Below are positions 45,601-59,549 of a stretch of DNA of 64,000 nucleotides, piece after piece; position 1 is the first letter of the stretch, and every line of letters starts with the position of its first letter. The stretch lies in contig NC_051099.1 of assembly GCF_901709675.1 (NCBI RefSeq), positions 5,890,001 through 5,954,000 of the forward strand, written 5' to 3'. Under the pieces are notes generated by a model that did no database searches, was not told where the DNA came from, and saw only the letters and a list, made by a program, of their open reading frames with translations. This DNA is from Syngnathus acus (Eukaryota > Chordata > Actinopteri > Syngnathiformes > Syngnathidae). The position numbers were made by a program, and so were the translations under genes.

Positions 45601-47872
45601 CTTTGACGGTCCTTTGGGCCCCACAAGGTTTGACGGACCAGGACCTGGAAACTTTGACAATCCAGTCCAGTGCTTTGACAACAACCTGGGACCCGGTCCT
45701 GTACCAATGGCCTTCCAGTCGCAGCAGCGACCAATACCCTTTGAAAACCCCGGAATGCGTCTGGAAGGTTCTGCTGGTCCAATGTGTTTTGAGGGACCCG
45801 GCCAGCCGGGACCCCGCTTTGACATGCCTCTCTTTGAGGGCCAGCAGGGTCCCCCCAGGTTTCCACCTCAAATCAACATCCCCATGCGTCCCATGCCCCC
45901 TCCCATGTACGACAACAACCTCCAGCCTGCGCAAAACTTCGCAATGGCCCCGCAAGCGTTCCCGGAGCCCATCAACCCTCAATTCCACCCTGCACCGATG
46001 GGTTTCCCCACGCAGCCCGCGGCTAACTTCAACATGCTGCCCGGGCCTCCGTTCAGCCAGCCGGGCTCCGCCCCATTCTTCAACCCCACTGTTGCTTCCG
46101 GTAACATGCAGCAGCCGGTGAGTGCAGTTCAGTTTGATTTCGGTGGGACAATTTGAACCGCAAACGAAATTGACAGTTCTTGCTTGTTGGTTCTCTCAGG
46201 TGAATGTGTTGAACATGAACCAGCCTTTCTTGCCTCAGAACGCAGCGCCTTTTGCACAGCCAGGTGAGATGGCAATGTTGTTTTTCACATTTGTTGTATT
46301 GAGATGCTAAGAAGTCAAATACTACCCCACAGTGTATCTGACATGTTTTTGTTCCCCCCAGCAGCTCCCCAATTGCCCCCTGCAGAGAACCACTTTGGTC
46401 AAGTCGACGTCAACGACTTGCTTTCTAAACTCATCTCCACCGGCATCATCAAAGGGTCACAGCCCGACCCGACAGCCTCCACCACCGGTCGGTGCACCTT
46501 TCTTTGTGGCACATTTTGACCACTGCTATATTAGGAACGCCCATCAATTTGTTAATATTGAGTTTGTCTTTTGTTCCCGCACAGCGGAGTTATCTTCAGC
46601 AGCACCAGAGGCGCCTCATGTCGAGGAGGAAGAAGAGGAGGAGGTCGAGGATGATTTCCCCGACCTCACCAACTTCAAGCTCGACGACATGAAACAGTGA
46701 GTTTTGTGACAATTGTTCTCAGACAAGTCTTTATGTGCTACTGAGAACTCCTTAGCTTTTTTTTTTCCTTCGATATCTAGCAGTCTTTCAGTAGGTTAAC
46801 TCACTGACGCTTTTCATTGTCAGACGTTATGAGAGCGTGGTGACCAAGCTGTACTCGGGGAACCAGTGCTGCCTGTGCAGCATGAGGTTCACCGTTGCGC
46901 AGACCGACCTGTACGCCGACCACCTGGACTGGCACTTCAGGCAGAACCATGCCGGCAAGGTGGCTGGCAAAAAGATCACGCATCGCCGCTGGTATTATGG
47001 CCTCAGGGTAAGAAATCAGATGCTTTTTTTTTTTCCTCTTCAGCTTTTAATGGGAAAGCGTGGCGTCATTGTGTCATGTTCTCTCTTTTTTTGCCAGGAC
47101 TGGGTCGAGTTTGAGGAGATCGCCGACTTGGAGGAACGGGCCAAGAGCCTGTTCTTTGAGAAGGAGAGCGAGGAGGAGGTTCAGAAGAGCCAGGCAGCGG
47201 CCAAAGAGAAGGAGTTCCAGAGCGTCAAGGCCGCCAAAGACCAAGTCGCAGAGGTGGGTTCCCCCTTCTTACATTACCCCAATTTGTATGCAAATTTGTC
47301 ACTGCTGTGGTAAAAACGTCTGTAAACATCTCGACCGAACCAGTTGTGCGAGATCTGCCAGGAGCCTTTCGAGACATACTGGGTGGAGGAAGAGGAGGAC
47401 TGGTTCCTCAAAAACGCCATCAGGGTTGATGATAAGGTGTGTGACTTTTTGCAGTGGATGTTTCATTTTTTGATACCATTTAAACTACCCGCTGACTCAT
47501 CACTTTCTGCCAACGTTTCTCTCAACACAGAACTTCCATCCTTCCTGCTTCGAGGATTATAAAAATGTGAGTATCAGGGATGACGTCACCCCAAAAATAT
47601 AAGTTTGGTGTTGTCTTACCCGCCTCTGTCATCCCCCTCAGACATCTTCGTACATGGACATGACGCCGTCGCCCAACAAGGTGCTGAGCGAACACCCGCT
47701 CGGCAGCTTTATAAAGGCAGAGGAAGACGAGGTTCCTCAGTCATGCGCTGTCGCCGCCTCGATCAAGCAGGAAGCTGATTCCGAGGAGGACGAAGGAGAG
47801 CGCGATGTGAAGACAGAGGAAAAAGAGGAGCCTCTTTTAACTGACGTGCAATCAGAAGAGAAGAGACTGTGA
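39679..47872 (+). CDS. pcf11: PCF11 cleavage and polyadenylation factor subunit, 18 exons
   Basis: PCF11 belongs to cleavage factor II. It binds the RNA polymerase II CTD and drives mRNA 3' processing and termination. Exons: 39679-39846, 41797-41922, 42140-42322, 42428-42601, 42805-43925, 44052-44232, 44314-44623, 44702-44845, 44982-46117, 46200-46263, 46362-46487, 46585-46696, 46824-47007, 47098-47253, 47344-47436, 47531-47566, 47642-47872. Segments sum to 4545 nt and 1514 aa. The count is 17 exons if no further micro-exon exists. The N-terminal CTD-interaction domain (ACREYQSSLEDLTFNSKP to VNPKFLKQ) comes first, then a coiled Gln/Lys segment. A Lys/Arg/Ser region contains a 9-residue repeat (about residues 497-559). 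FEGP/FDGP-type repeats fill exon 9. Two zinc-finger modules follow: CCLC...HLDWHFRQNH and CEIC...HPSCFEDY. Confidence 0.94.
43642..43830 (+). repeat. 27-bp coding minisatellite in pcf11, seven copies
   Basis: Seven in-frame 27-bp units encode variants of Lys-Thr-Pro-x-Asp-Asp-Arg-Arg-Ser. The unit length is a multiple of three, so copy changes keep the frame. Confidence 0.95.
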
Positions 47873-48624
47873 GTAGCTTATGGGCTGCGCTTTTTCTTTG
47901 TTTTGAAGGAAAAAGTTTTTGGTTGGTCGGCGATTAACTTGAATACATTTTGGTATTTGTGCCGAGTACGTCACACTGTTGCTTTGAAATGTTTCCTTTT
48001 CGGGCTCAATGTGTAAATGGTTTAATTTATACATTAAAGTATTTTTGGAATCTCTGGCGTACCAGTGATTTGAATGGAACTGGTGTCACCTTGTTCCTAT
48101 AACTCCTCATTTGGATGATTTGATGACGGGCAGTTGCAGGGGTTGAGTTGTTTGTGGCCGCGATGAAGGTAAGCGTCAATCTTATTGATCCATGGAAGAG
48201 CACCTGATCAAAACAAACTTGCGGGGCACTTATTGTTTTTTTTTTGTTTTGTTTGGTGACATTTTTGGGTGTAGTTTCAATAAAGGTTCAGAAACTTTTT
48301 TTGTGTGATTGCTCTTTGGTTTAATTGTTCTGCTTTAACGTTAAAAATAAAGTTAATCTGAATTTAAGTGTTTTTGTCTCATCATTATGCAAGCATACTC
48401 AAATTGACACTTGATCATATGGGGTGAAAAAATACTAATTAAGTGCAACTCTGTGCCTTGTTTAAGAAAATAAAATTTACTGATCAAAATCAGAAGATAA
48501 TTTTTCTGACAAAACAAATGAGTTAACTCGTGGTTCACGTCTTGACATGTACATGTTTACTTGACGATAAAAATAGAAATCAGCAGATTTAAAAGCACTT
48601 TCTCCGGCCGGCACAAAGAACGCG
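47873..48624. other. Tail-to-tail spacer, pcf11 and ccdc90b
   Basis: Holds the pcf11 3' UTR, with AATAAA at 48279-48284, and the 3' end of ccdc90b on the other strand. No additional gene was recognised. Confidence 0.55.
48279..48284 (+). terminator. Poly(A) signal AATAAA, pcf11
   Basis: Canonical hexamer about 410 bp after the pcf11 stop. Confidence 0.55.
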
Positions 48625-49936
48625 TCACCTCCACAGCCGGTAAACCCCCAGAGCGATGGCCAGGCAGGAAAACACAGTCGCTATGGAAACACAAAACACA
48701 GGGTTTATACAGGCTTTCAAATAACACAGAGTCCCATTGAGAATTGGTACCTGCGAGGTAGCGAATGGTCTCCAGTTTGAGTGACTCCAAGACCGTTTTA
48801 AGCGAAGCCACCCGCAGGTCCATCTTCTTGCTGGTCTCCATGTTGTCATGTTCTAGCTCGGTTCTCTAAAGCACACGTCAACATACAACAGGCATGTCAA
48901 ACATGCTCGCCACATTGGCTGATGAAAGAAGTTTTAATTTGCTTTTACCTTTTGGTGGAACTCTGTGTTGGTCTCCATCAGTTTTCTTTCCTGCTCTGTG
49001 AACTGATACGGCACAGAGAGTTCAGTTTAGTTAAGTACACGCACACTCGCACTCTCACCATGTCAGAAACGCGGCTTCTCTCCAGGTTGATATCCAATTT
49101 GGTCTCCGCTCGGACTTTCTCGCTCTCCTCCTGAAATCAGACAGTTTATTTACTCACTCACAGACAAACACGTCAACCATAATCTCACCTTTAGTCGGTT
49201 CTGCAGATGCTCCAGTTCTCTCTTCATCTTCTGCAAGGAAACAAGTGAGCGTTTTATGCAAAATCCACCAAACATCTCATGGAATCCATCTGCTCCTTTG
49301 TCATACTATGTTCTCAGAGCGCAGGTTAGCAAAGTCGCTCTTCTCCAGAATCACCATGTCCTTCCTGATGGCGTCCAAGTGGGCCATGATCTGCTGCAGT
49401 GCGATTTCCTGCGACGAGATATTTATTTTCTCAATTATCAGCCACAGAGCTACCAGGAGAGTAATTGCAAGACCTTGTCAACAACCGAGTTCCTCTTTCC
49501 CCACCTGATGCGACTTGGTCACCATGTCTTTGTAGACAATGTCCATGTTGGCCGTCGTTAACATCACCAGAGCGGAGACGATCAGCTCGGCCTGGCGTTT
49601 CTCCAAACCTGGAGTGTGATGACAACCATAGAACAATAAATGAGACTGGCATTAATCAATTCCAATAACATCTTTCCATTTTCCACAATGACAAAGTCGT
49701 TAATAAGTAGTTCCCTCACCACTACTCGCCAACTCCATCACCATGGCGTGGGAGTCGAACGTAAGCTTTCGCTGCTCCAGAGGAGTTAATTCAACCTTTC
49801 TCACGTCAAACGTCGCCACCGGGGTGCCAACATGGAGATCTGCCGCACAAATACGAACATCAGTGGCTGGAGAGAGGGCCAAGGACCTCCACCTTTGGAG
49901 CCGCCCCAGCGTCCAGCGCCGCAACAATGTATTCAT
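48625..49936 (-). CDS. ccdc90b: Coiled-coil domain-containing protein 90B, mitochondrial, 8 exons
   Basis: CCDC90B is a mitochondrial inner-membrane protein related to MCUR1. Exons (minus): 49936-49720, 49608-49505, 49408-49307, 49230-49189, 49130-49059, 49002-48949, 48865-48751, 48680-48625. They total 762 nt and encode 253 aa, as in human (254). The N-terminus [16 protein letters not shown] is basic and Ser/Leu-rich, consistent with a mitochondrial targeting signal. The family core includes [29 protein letters not shown] and [15 protein letters not shown] long coiled coil is followed by a C-terminal membrane segment ([16 protein letters not shown]). An in-frame ATG upstream (49999) is possible but would break the targeting-signal shape. 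Confidence 0.94.
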
Positions 49937-50146
49937 CCGGCTACCGTTTTGACTGTCAAAATGATATGAAAATAGAAGTATTGAAATTAAAAGCGACACT
50001 TTCTTGTTTGATGGTCAAAGTGATATGAAAATAGAAGTATTCAAATGAAAAGCGACACTTCCTGGTTTCATGACAACCCGGATGTACAAATGTACAGTAC
50101 GCTTGTTGTCAATAAAGTTCTTAATTCAAAAACAACACGAGCGGTC
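49937..50146. promoter_or_regulatory. Bidirectional promoter of ccdc90b and alg8
   Basis: Only 210 bp separate the divergent start codons. The spacer contains a tandem duplication of about 59 bp (copies starting 49962 and 50021: tgatatgaaaatagaagtat ... aaaagcgacact), so duplicated regulatory sites are likely shared. Confidence 0.65.
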
Positions 50147-53419
<3,273 letters not shown>

Positions 53420-54140
53420 AACACTGTGTCGCGGGTTTCCATTCCTGCGCTGAAGTTTGTCAGGCAACCAGCAGGAATGCAAGAACTGTTTACCTTCAAG
53501 GGATCAATAAAGTTTCTGTTTTGCATCTTGCACTGGTTCTAACAAGTCAGATACAAAGTCAGTGCGTGTTTTTCGGCGATTTTAACCTGTTAAACTGTTA
53601 GTTACAAGTTCAACAGTGACTTCTATCCAAACTAGAAAATGGGGGGTTCGAATTGGGGTTTCAAACTTGGTTTAGGGTTTCAGGGCAGGGATTCAAAAAT
53701 GCCATTGTAGGTTTTTTTAATGACTAACTATAGTAAGAAATTATAAAAGAAAGTATACGTCCAGTGAGGCTTTTAAAAATGACCTCGTATAGTAAGACTT
53801 TTAATTTGAATGGCCTGTCACGCAGTGATTGGTCATATTTGCTGCCCATCACAATGTTGGAGATCTGATAGGTAGAGAGGCAGGCCATGATAATATGCTC
53901 TCTGTCAAATCATTGATTGAACATGTTTTCTACTTCATGAATATATAATATTTATAATCTTGTCTTTTGTATATTTGGGGGAAATAATATTATGTAATCG
54001 CCTTCCTCGATGTTTGCTATGAGACGAATATAAAAGACCGGTAGTGCCATTACGTGATTGGTCAGTGTTTTCGTCGTCATAATTCTACAAGCTGTGATAG
54101 GTCAAGAGGCGGGGCTGAGGAAATAGCCAGGAAGTGTGCA
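53420..54140. other. alg8 3' UTR and spacer
   Basis: Holds the alg8 AATAAA at 53506-53511. AT-rich DNA follows, with an inverted, diverged copy of the gtatagtaag repeat at about 53690-53815 that relates to the array at 19835. No gene was seen. Confidence 0.5.
53506..53511 (+). terminator. Poly(A) signal AATAAA, alg8
   Basis: Canonical hexamer 87 bp after the alg8 stop. Confidence 0.7.
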
Positions 54141-54820
54141 GCGTGAGACTGCACTCTGACATGAGCCGGAGCTGTCGACGTTAAACAAGGTAACCCGTTG
54201 TTGCTTTCAATAATTCATTGTTAACTCTCCACAAGAAAGGATTCAACATTTATTAAGTTCATAAATACAGGTTGTGACTTGAGTTCCAGTTCGTTGAAGT
54301 AGTACTTCCATTTTACGAAGTAAAAGCACGTAAGCAATCGGCAATTAATTATGCTAGTAGTTCTACGATGTTTGCTCTAGCAGCTGGCGATTAAACCTTC
54401 TTCCAGTATACGATTACTGTACACCAAATGCATAACACTTAATAATAATAATAATTTCCATTGAATAACTTGGAACGTGATCGGCGGATGGCGGCCGAAT
54501 TAGTTTGCACACGCGTCAATTTGTACCTTTCAGTTTCGACTCCCACTTTCCCCCCTCACTGTCAAATTGAAACTGAAAGAAGTAATGACTTCTTCCTCTA
54601 GTCTTTTCTTCCTATTTATATTGTTTTCTACACTATTAACCATTCATGAATTAGTCTGTAAAGACCATGGATTGCATCAGAATCAATGGAAACATATTGC
54701 ATTTGTGTATAAATGACAGAAAATAACCACTTTATCTAAATGTCTGTTCTCACTGTTTCTTTTCCCCACTTCCTTCCAGAGTTGAGTTATTTCTTATCAG
54801 TGATACCCTCGCACTCAAAG
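54141..54820 (+). promoter_or_regulatory. dpp3 5' leader: non-coding exon and intron
   Basis: A likely first exon ends at 54189 with AACAAG/GTAACC. The acceptor CTTCCAG lies at about 54779, 40 bp before the dpp3 ATG. The leader exon contains a short upstream frame (54161-54184, seven codons). Confidence 0.5.
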
Positions 54821-57800
54821 ATGGTGGACTCTCAGTACTTCCTACCAAATGACATCGGCATCTCTGCTCTCGACTGTGCCGAGGCTTTTCGCTTGCTCTC
54901 CCCGCAAGAGAAGATGTATGCCCACTACCTGTCACGCGCTTCTTGGTACGACTTCGCCGTCCTCTCGGGCCGGGGGGGAGCAGCTGATGTATTGATTACG
55001 TGCGTCGTTGCGGGGCTTAGAGACCAAGCCCTGATGAGAACAGCGAGAGGTTAATGGGGGCAGATGGGGAATTGTGATTAGGTGTGGGTAAGGTGTGCAA
55101 TAAATCAAATTCATTTAAATGTCAAATAAATCAACCAATGCTTGTGTCTTAGGTATGGAGGCCTTGCTGTGCTCCTGCAAACATCCCCGGAGTCGCCTGT
55201 CATCTTCGTCCTTCTGCAGAGGATCTTCCGAAAGCAGTCACCTGCGCAGCTGCAAGCTGTAGCAACAGCGGCTGGACTGACCTCAGAGGAGTACCAAGTA
55301 TGTCCTCTTTATGTATTTATTTTTTTATTACCATGGTTTCTATTCACACATTTGTTGTGCATCAAGTATCACTTTTTGTGTCCTGTTTGTTTTCAGGCCT
55401 TCTTGGTGTATGCAGCAGGTCTCTACGCCAACATGGGAAACTACAAGTCTTTTGGAGATTCCAAGTTTGTCCCTAATTTGCCAAAGGTACAAATATTTTG
55501 GATCTGTTATAGAGCCACATAAAACTGCTGCTACAAATGTCTCCTTCATGTTATGCTTGGCCACTGCTTTTATTTAATTTTATGTTATTTTTTACCAAAT
55601 CTTAATTTCAATCAGGAAAAGATGGACGCTCTAGTGAGGGCCAGCAAGGCTTTTCGTGATGACCCTGCTGAGATTGGTGCTCTGTGGGACAGTTGCTCAT
55701 GTCTCATCTACTCCCTGAAGGACAAACAGAAACAACTGGGCCTTGGCGACAAGGTGGGCACTTATAGCCTTTCAAACGCAGACTCCGAGCAAAATGTTGT
55801 TGGTGATCATACTGCAGCTCATGTCTTGTCACACTTCAGGGAATTACCACCTACTTCTCCGGGAACTGCAGTTTGGAAGATGCTGAGCTGGCCCAGAAGT
55901 TCCTTGACTCCAAGGTAAGCCTGACTCACATTGGGATTTAAATTGCACTGCAGCTAGCAAATATTTGTTTTGAATGTAGTATCCTACCCAATTAATTAAT
56001 TGGATACAAATCTGTATATTAAACAATTCCACACATGATATTGATTTTGATGCAACAAATATTACAGTGCTCTTTATAATGGAAACACTTGTGGGGCCAG
56101 ATTAAAAATAAAACAAGTGGGTCTTTTCCCATCTCTGGTACAAACCAAGCTAATTTCCTTTTCTGTCCGATATGCTTACCTCTCACTTGTGTTCTTCAGA
56201 AACTGTCTGCTTACAACACCCGGCTGTTCAAAAGTCAAAATGGCGAGAAAACCTGCTACGAGGTTCGCTTGGCCTCCGCTGTGAAAAAAGGTCAGTCGTG
56301 AAACGGGATAACTCAAAAGGTATATGCAGGAGATGGCATTAACGCACACGATTGCTGCACAGACTGCACGGTGGATGGAGAGTGTGAGTCCTGCTGCGGG
56401 TGCTTTGACTTTGAGGGCAAAGAGTTCTCAGTGAAAAGGGGGGACTACGCCCCACTTATGGAGAGGGTCTGTTATTATCTTCAGAAGGCTCAGGTGAGTG
56501 AGAGGATTGATTTGTTTTTCAAACAACGGCGGTTGATTTCAAATTGGTTGCCGGTTCAATTGAAACCCAGGACCACGCCGCCAACGAGAACCAGAAGAAG
56601 ATGCTCGAGCAGTACAGGCAGAGCTTCACCTTGGGCTCGGTGGAAGCCCACAAGGAAGGCTCGCGCTACTGGATTAAAGACAAGGGACCGATTGTGGAGA
56701 GGTGAGGCCACGTAATGGAGTAGAATTCATTTCTGACTCATTCAGGTTCCGCTTATAATCTGTTGGACGTCCCCCCCACCCTCTTCTCAGCTACATCGGC
56801 TTTATCGAAAGCTACAGGGACCCCTTTGGCTCACGAGGAGAGTTTGAAGGTAGCTTGCCGGTGAACTTTCTGGATTTTTGTTTTGCTGCCATTCTTAACA
56901 TGCTTCTCGCCGCGTCTGCTTTAGGTTTCGTGGCGGTCGTGAACAAGGCTATGAGCGAGCGCTTCGCCAAACTCGTAGGCTCGGCCGAAGTGCTGCTCCC
57001 TGAGCTTCCCTGGCCGAAGGAATTTGAGAAAGACACTTTCCTCAAACCGGACTTCACTTCCCTCGACGTCCTCACCTTTGCTGGCAGCGGCATTCCAGCT
57101 GGCATCAACATTCCCAACTGTACGTCTGCTAACATGTCAAGATTTTTCTGGGTTCATTATTGCACTAAAAAAATACGTGCATGTTTTTCTCAAACTAGAT
57201 GATGACATCAGGCAGTCTGAGGGCTTTAAAAACGTTTCCCTTGGAAATGTTCTGGCCGTGGCTTACTCTACAGATAAAGAGAAATTAACATTCTTGGAGG
57301 AAGACGACAAGGTGAGGCAACCAGGATGACCACTCGGTCACAATCCACACTTTCAAATTTTGAATTTGGGTGTCCTTGTGTGTGCCAGGATTTGTTTGTC
57401 AAGTGGAAGAGTCCATCGTTTGAGGTGCAAGTCGGCCTTCATGAATTGTTGGGCCACGGAAGTGGCAAGTTGTTTGTCCAGGTCTGTCAACAAGATGAAT
57501 AGTAATGATTTGTGACAAAATATGACATTGGCCTGTTTGCTGTAATTGGCTATGAAATGTTGTTGTGTGGCTTCCTCTACAGGACAACAAGGGCAAGTTC
57601 AACTTTGACCAAAACAAAGTGATCAACCCAGAAACGGGCAAACCGGTGAGTCTGTCTTCCACTTGTGGATAAAATCCAATATGTATCGGAGATCTGTGTT
57701 ATTTGAAATATTCATGGAAATGCAGCAGCCTTTGTGTGATATACATTCTGCAATTTGTACATAAATTGAATGTTTACTTTAGGTGCAGAGCTGCAGTTCC

Positions 57801-59004
57801 TCATGATGTGTGCGTGTATTTTTAGGTTTCTAGTTGGTACCAGGACAGCGAGACATGGGACAGTAAATTCTCAACCCTTGCCTCCTCTTATGAAGAATGC
57901 AGAGCAGAGTGTGTGGGACTCTACCTGTCGCTCATTAAGGACGTGCTTAGGTGGGTGATGTGATTGTTGCTATTTTTATTTTTTTTTTGCTAAGCTTAAG
58001 GAATCTTTTCAATGTTAGCCACTGCAATTTTTGTGCTGCAGTATTTTCGGGCATGAGGGCCAGGACGCTGACGACGTGGTCTATGTGAACTGGCTGAGCA
58101 TGGTGCGAGGCGGACTGCTGGGCCTGGAGTTCTACACGCCTGAGAGCAAGAGCTGGAGACAAGTGAGCTATCAATGAACCTTGCGGTCCTCCAAGATGAC
58201 AGGATCAAATACAAAACGTGGCTTTCTTGTCCCAGGCTCACATGCAGGCACGTTTTGTGATCCTGCGCGTGTTGCTTGAGGCCGGTAAGGGTCTGGTGGG
58301 CCTGAAGGAGGTCACCGGGGCCGACGGCAAACCAGACGCTCGCATCACACTAGACCGAAGCAAGATCCGCACCGTCGGCAAGGACGCCATCCATAAGTTC
58401 CTTTGTAAACTGCAGGTATTTATTCCAAAGTCCATACATGGAAACAGAAAAGTCTTCCATTACTCTTGAGTAGAGCGATTAAGAATGACTATTTCCATAA
58501 TGTATTATTTTTAAACATGCTTTTATCCCGCATTCTCCATCTTGCAGGTCTTCAAGTCGACAGCTGATGTGGACAAAGGGCGAGCCCTCTATGAGGGCTA
58601 CTCCACCGTGAGCGAGAGCGGCGCCCACAACTTCCTGCGCCTTCGTGAAACGGCGTTGCTGCGGAAGGAGGATCGCAAGATGTTTGTCCAAGCCAACACC
58701 AGAATCAGTGGTATGTTCTCACCCCGCAGCAGAGGACCATGTATTAGCATCGCACTCGCATTGTGGGAATATAAGAAAACCCCAGCTGTTTAGTTTACAG
58801 GGTTGTTTTCTGCACCCCGCGCCAAAAAACACTGACTTGGTTTTCGTACTTTGTGCTTTTCCAGAGGAGAGTGTCGAGCTGGTCCAGTTTGAAGGCAGTG
58901 CATCAGGCTTGATCCAATCCTTCATTGAGCGCTTTGACGACAACGACAAACTTGACGCTGACCTCTTGGCATTGAGCAAAATGGATTCTTCCTGTTGGTG
59001 TTGA
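54821..59004 (+). CDS. dpp3: Dipeptidyl peptidase 3, 18 coding exons
   Basis: DPP3 is a cytosolic zinc peptidase (family M49) that removes N-terminal dipeptides and can bind KEAP1. Exons: 54821-54945, 55153-55297, 55397-55486, 55616-55753, 55840-55914, 56200-56290, 56363-56493, 56571-56701, 56791-56849, 56925-57119, 57199-57311, 57389-57481, 57583-57645, 57826-57950, 58042-58162, 58236-58415, 58548-58710, 58865-59004. They total 2178 nt and encode 725 aa (human 737). The zinc motif HELLGH is at about H449-H454. The second motif is EECRAE, with the likely ligand Glu at about 507. Landmarks include [12 protein letters not shown] and [20 protein letters not shown]. Two cysteine-rich spots are odd: a loop around residues 222-235 and the C-terminus SSCWC. 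Confidence 0.95.
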
Positions 59005-59549
59005 TATGGAGGATGAGGTTTCTCAGTTTTGGGGCTTCTTCAAGTCTTCATTCACCAAATCGTAGAGTCACAAAATTAGAACAGAGCTACTGTAAACTGA
59101 ACCTCAGCATTGGTCCTGAGTTTTCAAATTGCTGACACATCCTGTATGTACTTACTGGCATACAACAAAACTTGAAATAATGACAGTCCAAAACATGTTG
59201 ACCTAGCTTTAATTTTCCATGTTTAGACTATTAAAATACTGCCATAGCTTGTTAATTTTGGACAAATGTCAAAACAATGAAATGCATTTTTTCAGAAAAT
59301 ATGATCTGCAAAAATAAAACATTTGATAAAACTTACTGAACGTGTAATCCTTTCGAAACAATTCGTTATAGACTGTACACAATGAAATAGTATGGCTTTT
59401 TTTTTTTGTCCATACAATACTCAAATCTAGGACCTCAGATCTGTAAGGTGTACACTAGTGCACCCAAAATCGTTTTAATAGAAACAGTTTACAGAATGTT
59501 ATTCACTTCACTCATATAACCAAACTGTACATTATTTTAAGCAATTTTT
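59005..59549. other. Tail-to-tail spacer, dpp3 and rin1-like
   Basis: Holds the dpp3 3' UTR, with AATAAA at 59313-59318, and the 3' end of the rin1-like gene. On the minus strand I looked for the RIN1 RH, VPS9 and RA exons and found no frame with their similarity. Confidence 0.55.
59313..59318 (+). terminator. Poly(A) signal AATAAA, dpp3
   Basis: Canonical hexamer about 310 bp after the dpp3 stop. Confidence 0.65.
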
